Positions 12,049-24,024 of a stretch of DNA of 64,000 nucleotides are shown here, in pieces. The stretch is from Mya arenaria (taxonomy: Eukaryota; Mollusca; Bivalvia; Myida; Myidae): positions 20,515,639 through 20,579,638 of the forward strand of contig NC_069135.1 in assembly GCF_026914265.1 (NCBI RefSeq). The letters are read 5' to 3'. The position numbers and the translations under genes were made by a program. How positions within the stretch are numbered: position 1 is the first letter of the stretch; every line of letters starts with the position of its first letter. The notes beneath the pieces are model-generated. The model had not been told where the DNA came from. It saw only the letters and a list, made by a program, of their open reading frames with translations, and searched no databases.

Positions 12049-13147
12049 TTTTATTTCTTTACAGACGTTGACACGTTTAAAGCATCTGAACAAGAACACA
12101 GTTGATGAAACTTTGTCAACAGAGAGCTATATTTATTTCATACGTAACCAATGTCAACTCTGTCAATAGATACCTGAGTTTGTTTTCAAGTTGCACAACT
12201 ACTCCTTAAATTATTCGTGTGAATGGATTATTGATTTAGCTTGTTATCTTAAAGACATCGCATTTCATCTTCAATTGTCAATATCATACCACCTGAATTG
12301 ATATTAAGTTTAATAATACTTTCACGAGTAAGAAAGTTATTTAATTTCAGTCCAAGATATAAAAAAGTTAACTTCAATCGTCAATACATTTGTCTTGTTC
12401 AGAAGCAAGGCATGGGAAAACATCTTGCAAACACGTGATGACTAATATCCATAGGTTTTAAGTTTAAATGTATTCGTTTAAACTTTTATATGGTCGGTTG
12501 TTTTACTTTAATAATGGAAACAATAAAAAATAACTTCCGGTACAGTTGAATAATACTGTTATGATGTTATCATTACACTTTGTAGTGCGTGTTTCCGGGC
12601 GCTAGGATGCAATGACAGTGTTCTATTTGCCACCGGTTTTAAGAAAATAATTCATGTTTAAACGCAAGGGGAAAATGCTTCAAAGTGCGTTAGTCATGGA
12701 GTTATGGGTTGTTCGCCCTTGTTACCGAAAATAGTAAAAAAAGATGTCAGTATGGTTTATTTGTAACGGCATCACTAAATGTTGCATTGTGTGATTCTGA
12801 AGTGCCAATCTTTGAAACGTTTTCAAATCTAAGTAATGTAAGCGATGGTCGTGAAATTCCGCCAAGGACTTTGTCCGCAGTATATCGATTTATGTTTTTT
12901 TTTTTGGATATTTTAAAATGAAAAGGTTGTTCCTGAATAAAATTAATCGGTTGCGAGGATGCGTTGGCAGTGTTATATACAAGGTCTCTACCTAAAAGTA
13001 TACCACAAACAAGTTTTATCACAAATGAAGTTCGTTCACGTCCGATTTCAGTTGAAGTAAGTGGAACTGCCCTATTTGTTGGTTTGATTCATAAAATAAT
13101 ACATCCAAAGGTACTTTGATCAAAGGGAAATATAACAAAAACATTTC
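12049..13147. other. Upstream flank of copy 2; no gene supported
   Basis: Bases 12105-12793 match 33060-33656 upstream of the intact gene (shared CCAATGTCAACT, CACAACTACTCCTTA, CCGAAAATA and TATCACTAAATGTTG-type blocks), so this may contain the promoter region of the family. After 12794 the two copies part company. The remaining sequence shows only chance ORFs. Confidence 0.65.

Positions 13148-13204
<57 letters not shown>
13148..13204. repeat. (AAT)n microsatellite
   Basis: About 19 uninterrupted AAT units followed by degenerate ATAAATAAT sequence. It sits just outside the left end of the duplicated block that carries the membrane-protein pseudogene. Confidence 0.95.
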
Positions 13205-13210
<6 letters not shown>

Positions 13211-15103
13211 ATAAATAATTATAATAATATAGTTAGATACACAGGTGAGTTTTATCTTTATTCAGATGAATAAATCTCAAATAAATTTCAATTTGTCCAA
13301 TAACAAAACTACTTAGAAACTCTTAATCTTCATTTTCAAAATCAAACAATTCAAAACCAAACCAAAATTTGACGCATTCATTTTCATGCATTCATAAAAC
13401 AAGTAAATGAAAAATGTTGGTTGTAAATCAAGCACTTAAGCACAATAGTCCCATACCATGATTCTCAGTGCCTGTTTTTTACGTTAAATTATAAAGACTT
13501 TATAATTATTAGCAATCAACAAGTAAGTTCTCAATACAACCATGTACCAAACACAAGAAGCATAAAATATTATAACTCAAGCATTTTTAAATATTCATGC
13601 TATTTGGTACTGTTGTTGTTGCTGCGCACAGGTTTAGCATGTGGCATCCAAACGCCATCCGGAGTCGACGGAGCTGATCTCCGGTTTCCGTAAACATTTG
13701 TCTACAAACAAATAACGATACGTACAGTGGATCAATATTCAAATGATAATCGTTACAATACATAGGCCTATTTTCATAATCACAGGGTAAGGAATCACGT
13801 GACTTCAACGGGGTTCTCACATGGTTGTCACGGGTCAAAACCGATGTAAACAAACAAGTAAGTTACGTTAATTTTTGAAAAACGTTTTTGACAGAAAAAT
13901 ATGAAAATATTGCTTTGCCTATGAAAGACTGTGCTATTTTTTGCTTCTATACGAGTGAATTATTTTCGATTTGGTTGTATTTTAACGATGCAATCCTTGG
14001 CCAAAATTTCACGCCGCATTATTAAAAGTTTAAATTTTGAAATGTGATAACCCCGTTGAAGTCAACGTGATTCCTCACCTTGAATGATACATGCAAATAA
14101 ATATATTCACTTTGTCATATGCAGCATAAGTCATTAATTTTTCAAGGAAATGGGATGCTACCTCACTTTCCTCTTATTGTAAACAACTGAATGATAGCAG
14201 CAGTTACTTGACTTGTCAACATGTGGCATGTCAAAGATTGGTGTTTGTGTTACTGATCTACTGGAGGAAAAATCTACAGGCGTATACAATTCCATTTCCA
14301 TTCATTTGCATATTGAGGAGAAATGGTGAATAGCTATCTAAGCTTAAGGCAAACTGACAAGCACTCACCCCATGTATTGTTCAAGAAGTTCTTTTAAAAT
14401 TATGTCAAGTACAAATTATCTTTGCTTTCAACAAACAAACTCATTAAAAAAGGATATTTTTTTATTGAAAACTGTGATAGCTTTATTTTTCAGCAAGACC
14501 TTGGTACATTATGTATAATGATGAACGTTGATTGATATATTTATTCATAAATAAACAAACAGTTCAAATGCGAGTATACGTCGTTTATGTACAGAATATT
14601 TAGGTTTTTTTTTTAAAGTAAACTGTAGCTATGGTTGAAACCTCTTCCAAACCGGGATAGGATCATCTTCTCTGAAATGATACAGAACATTCCAGTCACA
14701 TTTTAACAAATGAAATAGCCTCATAAAAGTGAAATGCATTTAAAAAATGGACCTTAGTCAATAGGCAACGTTCAGTATTCACATTGAAAAATTGTTTAAA
14801 TGGATGATCAATTAAAACGTTAGTTGTATTGACGTGACTGAAATATCAAGTACCATTTAGGGAGATGTAAACTATCTTAACTCAAACTGTACACTTATGT
14901 CATACCTAAAAGTGTATACTTAAGTAACTACAAAATATTTACAAATGACCACGACTTACATATGATATTTGTCCATCCGGTCTATGCGATACAATCGCTG
15001 GTCGGCAACACCAACATCCAATGTGATCGGTGTCGTCCGTTGGCCTAAGCAGTGCCCCTACCCCCAAAATGTTTCCAGTCCAGCATCAGCATTATAAGAA
15101 ATA

Positions 15104-15203
15104 TAGAGAAACTGCGATCGCTCGAGGACGCCGGGGTCCGAGCTGAAATCTCGAGGGAACCGATGTTTCGAACGACCCGAGTTTCAATTTTCCAGTCTGT
15201 TAT
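15104..15203. mobile_element. Terminal fragment of the 58.6-kb TA-flanked MITE family
   Basis: The run ACTGCGATCGCTCGAGGACG through AACCGATGTTTCGAACGACC matches the right terminal region of the element at 58620-59497 read on the other strand. Only about 100 bp are present, so it is a solo end or truncated copy. The paralogous intron near 40660 lacks it, so it arrived after the block was duplicated or was lost there. Confidence 0.7.
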
Positions 15204-15257
15204 AAATATATTTCAGTGTAATTCATCGATCGGAGGAGAGGCATGATTTTACTGCTA

Positions 15258-15281
15258 CCCCCCCCCCCCCCCCCCCCCCCC
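15258..15281. repeat. Homopolymer C24
   Basis: Twenty-four consecutive C followed by an A run. The paralogous position near 40721 has a shorter C tract followed by A's. It is prone to slippage and to length error in sequencing. Confidence 0.95.
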
Positions 15282-15788
15282 AAAAAAAGAGAGAAATAAA
15301 ACACACAATAAAACATGAACATCAGACTCTGTTAACAACGATAGTTGGAGAGGTTTAAAAGCTGGAAAAATTGTTTAGTAAAAATGATCGGCTTTGCGCA
15401 GCTTTTTGGGGTCATTGGGTTATTTATGCCATTTAAAACATGTTTACCAAGAGTCATGTGGATATCATGAACGGTCTTTCAATTTCAACCAAAAGCTAGT
15501 TCCTCGTTCGAAACCTCTGCCTCAAACGACTTCAGGCCACCAAAGACAATGACTAAGTTCGTTAATAAAGTGAAAGTTTCGTATTGACAGAGCGTCAAGC
15601 AAGTGAAGAGAAACAATGCCGCAGCTACTGCTGTGTTACCAAGCACAACCTGCAGCCATACCGGAACTGCAAAAATAATGTTAAAATTGTGGATACACAT
15701 TAGGCCGTTGAAAACACAAACTACAATCACGTCTACATTAAACTGAGAGTCAGAACAAACAAAGGGAAGGTGTGACAAATGGTATCAC

Positions 15789-17290
15789 CTCAACACAAGT
15801 GACAGTTATTTACTACATACATGCAGATATCGAATTGCAGTAACACAGAATAGTTAAAGCAGGGGCTCAGGAGTGTGCTTACAGTTATTCACCATATACA
15901 TGCGGATATTGAATTGCAGTATCACAGCGTAGTTAAACCGGGGCTGCGGAGTGCGCTGACAGTTATTCAACATATACGTGCAGATATTGAATTGCAGTAT
16001 CACATCGAAGTTAAAGCCGGTGCTCCGGAGTGCTTTCACATTTATTCACTACATACATGCATATATCGAATCACAGTATCACAACGTAGTTAAAACCGGT
16101 GCTCCGGAGTGCGTTCACTTTTATTCACTACATACATGCATATATCGAATTACAATATCACAACGTAGTTAAAGCCAGTGCTCCGGAGTGCGTTCACATT
16201 TTCCACTACATACATGCATATATCGAATTACAGTATCACAACGTAGTTAAAGCCGGGGCTCCAGAGTGCGTTTACATTTATTCACTACATACATGCATAT
16301 ATCGAATTACAGTATCACATCGTAGTTAAAGCCAGTGGTCCGGAGTGCGTTCACATTTTTCACTACATACATGCATATATCGAATTACAGTATCACATCG
16401 TAGTTAAAGCCAGTGGTCCGGAGTGCGTTCACATTTTCACTACATACATGCATATATCGAATTACAGTATCACATCGTAGTTAAAGTCAGTGGTCCGGAG
16501 TGCGTTCACATTTTTCACTACATACATGCATATATCGAATTACAGTATCACAACGTAGTTAAAGCCGGGGCTCCGGAGTGCGTTCACATTTATTCACTAC
16601 ATACATGCATACATCGAATTACAGTATCACAACGTAGTTAAAGCCGGGGCTCCGGAGTGCGTTCACATTTATTCACTACATACATGCATATATCGAATTA
16701 CAATATCACAACGTAGTTAAAGCCGGGGCTCCGGAGTGCGTTCACATTTATTCACTACATACATGCAGATATCGAATTACAGTATCACATCGTAGTTAAA
16801 GCCAGTGGTCCGGAGTGCGTTCACATTTTTCACTACATACATGCATATATCGAATTACAGTATCACATCGTAGTTAAAGCCAGTGGTCCGGAGTGCGTTC
16901 ACATTTATTCACTACATACATGCATATATCGAATTACAGTATCACATCGTAGTTAAAGCCAGTGGTCCGGAGTGCGTTCACATTTTCCACTACATACATG
17001 CATATATCGAATTACAGTATCACAACGTAGTTAAAGCCAGTGCTCCGGAGTGCGTTCACATTTATTCACTACATACATGCATATATCGAATTACAGTATC
17101 ACAACGTAGTTAAAGCCGGGGCTCCGGAGTGCGTTCACATTTATTCACTACATACATGCATATATCGAATTACAGTATCACATCGTAGTTAAAGCCAGTG
17201 GTCCGGAGTGCGTTCACATTTATTCACTACATACATGCCTATATCGAATTACAGTATCACATCGTAGTTAAAGCCGGTGCTCCGGGGTGC
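15789..17290. repeat. 78-bp satellite array, about 19 units
   Basis: The unit is 77-79 bp and contains CACTACATACATGCATATAT, CGAATTACAGTATCACA, CGTAGTTAAAGCC and CCGGAGTGCGTTCACA. The first three units and the last are more diverged, as expected at array edges. Units alternate between a TGGTCCGG and a GGGCTCCGG or GTGCTCCGG variant, suggesting higher-order homogenisation. Short ORFs in it come from the 26-codon periodicity and are broken by 77- and 79-bp units. The left edge abuts the membrane-gene block and the right edge the 17.3-kb block. Confidence 0.93.
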
Positions 17291-17291
17291 G

Positions 17292-17338
17292 CTGACAGTT
17301 ATTACCTACCGTCAGTGATCACAGTGAATAACTGTCAG
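17292..17338. repeat. Hairpin at the satellite edge
   Basis: CTGACAGTTATT is followed 23 bases later by AATAACTGTCAG. The same hairpin with a changed loop occurs at 33680-33723, also next to one satellite-like unit. Confidence 0.8.
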
Positions 17339-17345
17339 TGATTCA

Positions 17346-19259
17346 ACATATACATGCAGATGTTAAAGAACAGTATTACAGCGTAGTTCAAGCTATGGAT
17401 ATGGAGCGCTGACACTGAGGGAGAGATGCCAGTGATTTGCTATACGCACGCAGATGTTGACTCGTTTAAGCTGGAGATAGTGTCAACGTTGACAGAGATT
17501 CTGATCTTTTAGTGTTTGAGATTTTACACTCTCTAATGATGTATTTTATGATCTTTTATTCGAAAAAAGAAGAAACAACATCACAGCATCGTGACTCCAT
17601 ATTTACCAAATTTTACATATAATTACATCATTTGGAACATACATATAAGCCATCTTAAAGACGAACACAGAATTAGAAATAGCGCTTACATAACCTGTAA
17701 AGCATTTAGGTTCGTGTTATGTAATTTAGAATAAAGTGTCAATGTAGTTAGGATATAGCAATTTTTTACTTTTATGAAAATCATGGTTGTTGTCCTTTTA
17801 ATGGTTAAACTGGAAAAACAAACTCATTTTCAATTCAAAATCTTTGTTAAGGAGAGCCTTAAATGAGAACCTTGTGGTTCCCTGTCTTTCGACAGCGAAT
17901 ATTTAAACTATTACTATTTTAGAATGGAAGACAGCATGCACGTGCAATTTTAGTAAAAACTGTTGTTTATTTTTTTAATTTTTCTCCATTTTCACGCTTA
18001 ACCCAACGTTTCGTTCGTAAAGCAATGTGGGAATTAACAGCTTATGTTTTTGTTATTTTCATAGCATATCTCAGACTATCGCTCAACTATCACACTAAAC
18101 ATGCAGGTGATCGAAACCGCAGTTACATATTAACAATTATTTCTGTTCTTTCAAAGTAAAATAGATTTTTTACAATCTTGTATCATTAAAATTGCTAGAT
18201 AAAAAAATACTAGCCATTTACTCTTAGCACTTATTCGCGTGTTTGCATGTGAATACATAAAACGTTAAAAATGTAAAACAGTGCGCTATTTGTCAAATAA
18301 GAATGATTGCATTTAACTACGATCATCTATAATCTATTAATAAATATAAAACGCTTATGTTTGGAGCAATTTAAGAATCAATTGAAAATTGATAAAGTCA
18401 AGCCAAGTCCACACATTTATTTTCGCAGATCTAAATTAATTATGCAAATATTGAGGTAAATTATAGAGACAATCCAACTTTTATGCTCAAATGAATCATT
18501 GAAACTATATGATGAAAAACATATTGCGATATCTAAAATACAGAATAATATTTAACATATAATCTAGATCAGAGAAATAAAACAATTTTACACCATCGCT
18601 AGGAGCTTTTAGTACAATTGCATTCACACTTATTAGTAGGGTGAATTCCGATCAGCTTTTACAATATGTAAAAACATGCATGAACGAATTGTATATTTAT
18701 AAATTCAAACAGAATAAAATACATCATGTATAACACTTATTGCAAATAATAGCTATTATCGATTTGGTCTGAAAATAACAATCTGCCATTTCATACAGAT
18801 TCAAAAAACACATTGTATTATTCATGATACAATTTCTCAACTTTGTACATACACTACCCACCACAAAAAACGCGTTGCCACCGGAGAGATTGCGTCATCG
18901 CGGGAAATTGCGCCTATATACCGCGGTGTTCTTCAGGAACGAGTCAGCAGCCAATCAATTAAGTCTTGTTTAAACAAATCAATTTAGATGGTCTACATAA
19001 ACATAACGTTAGGAAATGATAAAGCCATTTTGATTTGATAATTATGCCAATATAATTACTTATATTTGATCAACTGCAGCACTGCACATGGCATATAAGT
19101 ATATTCATATCTCATTTCAAATAACATGATATGTGATTGCAAACAATGGTTTTGATATCTATTAGAATAAAAGATAAAGTCTCTAAATCTAAACAAAACA
19201 TATAACTTACAACAGAAAATAATTTGCTGCATATGTTACATAACATAAATATAGAGTAT
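17346..19259. other. Duplicated non-coding block (resembles 33.7-36 kb and, weakly, 23-24 kb)
   Basis: No gene is supported. Shared blocks include GGAGCGCTGACACTGAGGGA, AGAAGAAACAACATCACAGC, TAACAGCTTATGTTTTTGTT and AAGTCAAGCCAAGTCCACAC. The block ends in DNA that resembles the immediate downstream flank of the B-box genes (TGATCAACTGCAGCACT). Confidence 0.75.
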
Positions 19260-19640
19260 AACATTGGCAATACTTATTTCAGTTTGAGTACATTCTTCCC
19301 CTTTTCATAATATTCGATATGACCCAAGATCAGAATGTTAATGCTCTTGACGTAACACATCGCTTAAGCTCGAAATATCGATTGCAATTTCATTGTCATC
19401 TCGGAATGGCTAAAACACAGATTAAGGTGCTAAATAAGTGTAACATGTTTCGTAATAAAATAATTTGTGCATTGTAATATTGCCACAAACACAATGTTTA
19501 TTTCAGTTTGAGTGCCGATATTCCCTTTTCGATATGTCCGTTTTAACCTTTGATCAGACTGTTCGTGGCATAGCGTTGACTTCTTACAGGACGGAAGCTC
19601 AACAATCTTGGTCAGTTTCTTTCTATAGGCTGTAACAATG
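19260..19640 (-). pseudogene. Two 3'-end scraps of B-box gene exon 2 downstream of copy 3
   Basis: The complement of the terminal codons (CAGTTTGAGTAC near 19281 and CAGTTTGAGTGCC near 19503) marks two separate ends of the same exon, each continuing for 100-130 bp before breaking off. An equivalent pair lies at 37660-37945 in front of copy 5. Confidence 0.65.
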
Positions 19641-19647
19641 GCAATGT

Positions 19648-21018
19648 CTATTTCAGTTTCAGTACGTCTATTACATGTTTGTCATGTCTGTTTTGACAAA
19701 TGATCAGACTGTTTGTGTTCTTTATATAGCACAGCGGTGGCACCAACGTATCGTACCACTTAGTCTCGAACATCTTGGCCACTTTCTTTTGCCCATTCCG
19801 ATCAATTTGCCACACGGAACTTGAACGTGCGACAAACACATATCCAAATGATGAAACACAAAAATACACATGGTTTGTATATTACTGCATCTTTAAACAC
19901 GTTGATAAAATATTGCCTTCTCGGTCAAGTATAAGGATCTTGCTATCCGTTTCACTTAGAACGTAGATTTGACTTCCGTCATGGTTTACAGCGCATTTAA
20001 AAACTTTGTGGCTATAACAATATGAAGTCACAGACTTATCTTTGTACAACTGTTTGACCAATTGGCCAGACTTTGTGTACTGATACAGAGCCGCTCCAGA
20101 GGTGACGTAAATCTGGCTATCATAGTGAGCGACACTGAGGCATGAGTGATCGAGTTTTATTTGTGTAGTCTTTTGAAGTTTTCCTTTAGTTATTCGGATT
20201 AAATTTAAACCCGGTTCATAACCAAAACAGCCTATGCTCATAGTAACTGCCAAATAATTTCCTCCAATGTAACAAATGTCTTCAGGATTTTCTGGAACGT
20301 CGAGGCGTGTTCTTACTTTAAAGATTTGGTCTAGCATTATTTATCACTTCGCACGTTGGCTCTCCTCTAATACTAAGGACATCATTTCCGTTAGGCAATT
20401 CACACATACCAGTTAGTATGCATTTTTTTTATAAGATTCGTCGACTGCTATGGAGGTTTTATACTGTACCGTAAAAAACATGATTCGCATCAAATATATC
20501 CCCAAAAGTGTCAATTGAGGAAACGGTAGTTTCTATGTTTGATCCTGGTTGAAAGACTAATTCATAGTCCTTGGTTGTTATCATTTCCTTGCATACGGTA
20601 TTCGCCTTGGACATCAAGTTCTTACATTTTGTGAATCCAACGTACGTAAGAGATTCACTTGTAGTGGTCTTAGTTTTAATATCGTCTATTAACGTTTCAG
20701 ACGATCACGCATATCTTTACACTTGTCAACATCGTTTGTAAGACATTCAACTAATGGTGCCATTACTATTTTCATTTTTTTATCGTTCTTTCTTCAATTA
20801 CATCCAGAATTCCATTTATCTTTTCACGGAATGCCTTGATATCTTCAAGTACGTTACCTCGAGACGTTTCAATGTTCTCTTTACTCTTAGCTCTTGACTC
20901 TTTGAATTCCTGGAGCTGATTCCTTAGTTCTTCAACCTCGTCTGGCAATTTTTGAAACTCCTCATTTTCGCGGAATCCTCTAGCTAAGACTGGGATATGT
21001 TTGACGACCCAACAGTGA
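19648..21018 (-). pseudogene. Exon 2 of B-box/coiled-coil/propeller gene copy 3, disabled
   Basis: The acceptor TTTCAG precedes 21018 and the stop is at 19648-19650. Coiled-coil codons are very close to those of the intact copy. Lesions include a one-base deletion at the RLKRLID codons (near 20697), a frameshift near 20765, extra bases near 20350-20480, and a decayed stretch near 19880 where the GICVSS motif is split. Upstream, homology with the intact gene's intron stops near 21390 and no B-box exon follows, so copy 3 lacks exon 1. Confidence 0.85.
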
Positions 21019-21418
21019 CTGAAAGATGATCGAACTTCCAAAAAAATAAATTTAAGGTATCCCTTAAAGTATTGTTTGTAACTTTGATCTATAGTGTATA
21101 CTCCATTTAGTTCGTAAAAATCGTGAATTCGGAACCCAAACCCCAAATAAGCAAGTTTGTTTGTGAGCTCCATTAACTTTATTGTTTAATTTTCATGCCC
21201 GGTGACCATTGGTACCAATGGCAAGATATTTGCTTACTGATTGCTAATATGTGAAATAAATTACCGAAAGCACATCATACAAAAAGTTCCATGCAGTTCG
21301 TTTAATCATTCTTTATTTAAACTGAAATCGGACGTCAATGACATATTTGCAATTTCACAAAGCCAATTACAATTGTCTCAACACAAAATATTTTTAATGT
21401 AATAATGTAATTTTTATG

Positions 21419-22495
21419 ATGCATTATTTTGTTTTATTTTAAAAACGAGCATTGATACTTTTTATGACGTGACGTTTGTAGAGTGGAATGCGGCCGTATT
21501 GCACCAGAGTTGGATACTGACTACTGTAGTTTGCGATATGTATTGCGTTTGGATTTATAATGGGTATATAAGAAAATAATTTACTACACTCATTCGTGTA
21601 ATAGTTCTCCAAGTAGGAAATAAAAAAAATTCAAAAAGATTCAATCTTTTGAATGACGATTCCATCAACTGTTTCTGCATTTTGATGGAAGCATCTTAAC
21701 ATACTGACTTCTTCGAAACTCCTGTTCTTCATTTAAAAAATGACCCAATTTAAACTAAAATATGACGCATGTATTCTCGTGCATTCATAAAATTATGAAA
21801 TGTTTAAACTAACCCCCTTAAAATCATAATAGTTCGATACAATTCCGTTGCTTTCTTGGTGGCTTATATTTTGTAACAACAAATCATAATGAGTAATGAT
21901 GCAGACGACAAACCGATAATATTAAGCACACAATTGTTTCACTGAACTGGTATGCTTCCTTATAATCTACTTATTTTAAACGTACTGGGGGACAGTATTA
22001 TTTGGGTGACTTAACAAAGTTGATTTTACCAATAACAGTCTTAGTTATATTGTTTTTCTGGAGGAGTTGTCCACTGAAGGGATACCATTTGCATTCAGTA
22101 GCATAATAAGGAGAAATGCTGTGTATATAACGGCTTGGTATTCTCAGGTGGTTATAGAACCTAAGTCAATATAAAGGTTCTGAAGTCGTGAAATCTGCTA
22201 GATATTTTATATAGAATATAACTTGCTTTTCAAATACCGGGTTTCAATCTATTACTCCATCCCTTAATGGATAAATATAGCTACAAAAGAACTAGCATTG
22301 GCTTTGTGATGTACTTCATACATGGGATATTTCTTAGTGAAGGATGGGACAAGTAGAATACTTTCAATAAATGGTTTTATTATATACCCATCACAAATCC
22401 ACTCCAGTGCAATACGGCCGTATTCCACTCTTGTGACGTCACGTCATAACAAATATCGTTGAGCGATGTTAATATGACGTCATAAAACAAAATAG
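21419..22495. mobile_element. Element with long terminal inverted repeats carrying CRE-type sites
   Basis: The left end TTATGACGTGACG through GAATGCGGCCGTATTGCA (21462 on) is mirrored at 22408-22453. Weaker pairing extends the arms to roughly 100 bp (TTTTGTTTTAT on the left, ATAAAACAAAA on the right). The right arm contains TGACGTCA at 22434-22441 and at 22475-22482. A third arm of the same family is at 29145-29215. There is no transposase ORF inside; the exact outer ends are uncertain. Confidence 0.65.
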
Positions 22496-24024
22496 TGCGT
22501 CGTTAAAATGACATTTATTAAAAAAGCATGTGACTTTTAAGTGATCTAACCAGTAATGTATATAATAAAACTATAGCGCCTCGTGAAATCCGAATCTGCA
22601 AAAATCCACTCGAGTCAATTACAATCTCCCGGATCAAAACGCAGTACTAAGAACCCTATTGTATTTGGCCAATAATAAAACCAACGGTTATTCTGCGATT
22701 TGAGAGCATCATTTTAACAGACTAAAAAGTATGGATTCAATGTTCATCCTTTTGCGAAGGATTTTTTCAAAGTAAACGATAACGCTTATATAAACAAAGA
22801 AAGATCGATTTGTTTAAACGCTAAATAATTATATTAGTTTTGTTCACAATGCAATCAACCATTCCGAAGGATTCTCAAAAGAAAGCGTTGACTTATCGAT
22901 GAAGTTATTTAATATAGGTACACCGAAACATATACCTATACACACATATTCCTATCACGTATAGCTGTTAAGCGTGTTTTTTTTTTGAGACGTCTCATGG
23001 AAAAAAAACGCGACGGTGCAGATTGGAGATTTAGAGAAGTTTCCTTAAAGACGAAAACAAACTTTAAAAAGTCGCTTATATAACACATTAAGCGTTAAGT
23101 ATTTTGATGTTTAATTTAAAACATGTGTCGAAGAGAATAACAATAGCTTTCAATGGTGTTTTATTTACCCATTAATTGTAATACATTGAATTACAGAAAG
23201 AAAATATTGAATCATTAGAAATCGAAGTCGTTGTCTCATTTTCTTTTTCACAATCAGATTTAGAGTTAAAGACCGGGAGGGGCACTGTCAACTTTCTCAT
23301 TTAAAGCTCTCATACCATAGAACGTATCAAATATAAAATAAAAAAAAAACACTCCGATCAAATTTGATAGGATTTGCGTGACATTTAATTCTATGTTTTA
23401 TTTCTTATTGGAATTTTAGGTATTTTTTAATTTTTTTTAATTTTTGGCTAAACACAAAGTTAAGAGCGCAAATCATTTTGGGAATATTCATTAGCTAATG
23501 TTTTAGTTTACAATAAAAAAAATACAGCATATGTTTTTATCGCTGAATAAAATGGGCAGCATAAATTTGTTTTTCATAAATTAACCGATCAACAATCGGT
23601 CAACAACGAAAACCACAGGTGCATATTTGTAATTATTTCTATACTTTCACCATAAAACGGAAATTTCTTTACAAACAAAAAACAACAAACAATAAATGTA
23701 GTAGTTATTCACTGTAAGTATTAGTTTACGTATTTGCAATTGATGTTTTTGAAAATCATTTTTGATATTTAAACGTTCAGTATCAGGGATCACAAGCGTT
23801 TTTATTTTTTTATAATTTAATAAATAAATATGTTAAACAGTGCATTAGTGTCACAGATTTGAAAACTAATTGCATTCATCAGATTCTCAATGAAATATTA
23901 ATCAAAATGAATCTTTTATAATGGGCTAATTTAGAATTCAATTCAAAATGAAAAAAAGTCCAGTCAAGCCAAAACGTTTATTCTCTCAAATTCATGTACA
24001 AAATGAAAATACTGTTAGATGATG
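22496..24024. other. Intergenic; diverged third copy of the 17.5-18.6 kb block
   Basis: No gene is seen. From about 22980 the order of short matches (CTTAAAGACGAA, GCGCTTA/CGCTTATATAAC, TTTGTAATTATTTCT, CAAGCCAAAACGTTTATT) follows the 17.5-18.6 kb block but with many changes. GGATCAAAACGCAGTAC at 22634-22650 recurs at 29005. Confidence 0.5.

Larger units (their letters stand above)
13600..15666 (-). pseudogene. Partial copy of the small membrane-protein gene (exons 2-4 only)
   Basis: This is a duplicate of the gene at 39173-42594. The exon 4 equivalent (13600-13701, TNVYGNRR start and TAG stop) and the exon 3 equivalent (14960-15086, donor TCATAT/GTAAGT kept) are open and nearly identical to the parent. 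Three lesions disable it. The exon 3 acceptor TTGCAG has become ATGCTG. About 50 bp are deleted across the exon 2 donor, so LTLC runs on into intron sequence. Both first exons are absent because homology ends at 15788, where the 78-bp satellite begins. A mariner-like fragment also lies in the intron at 15104-15203. Confidence 0.8.

Noticed and set aside
13587-13853. An 88-codon minus-strand ORF, also seen at 39142-39405
   Set aside because: The frame is shared by both copies because they are recent duplicates. The exon 4 frame with matching splice phase explains the same DNA better, and the upstream half is intron.
15485-15778. Treating the whole minus-strand ORF around the transmembrane segment (also 41016-41264) as the protein
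   Set aside because: The part before the TTGCAG acceptor is not needed. Only the segment after it joins the YTND exons in phase 1 with a sensible N-terminus.
15875-17113. Several plus-strand ORFs of 60-76 codons with 26-residue repeats (HYIHAYIELQYHN type)
   Set aside because: They arise because the 78-bp satellite unit is 26 codons long. Units of 77 and 79 bp and stops break every frame, and the units vary as DNA, not as codons.
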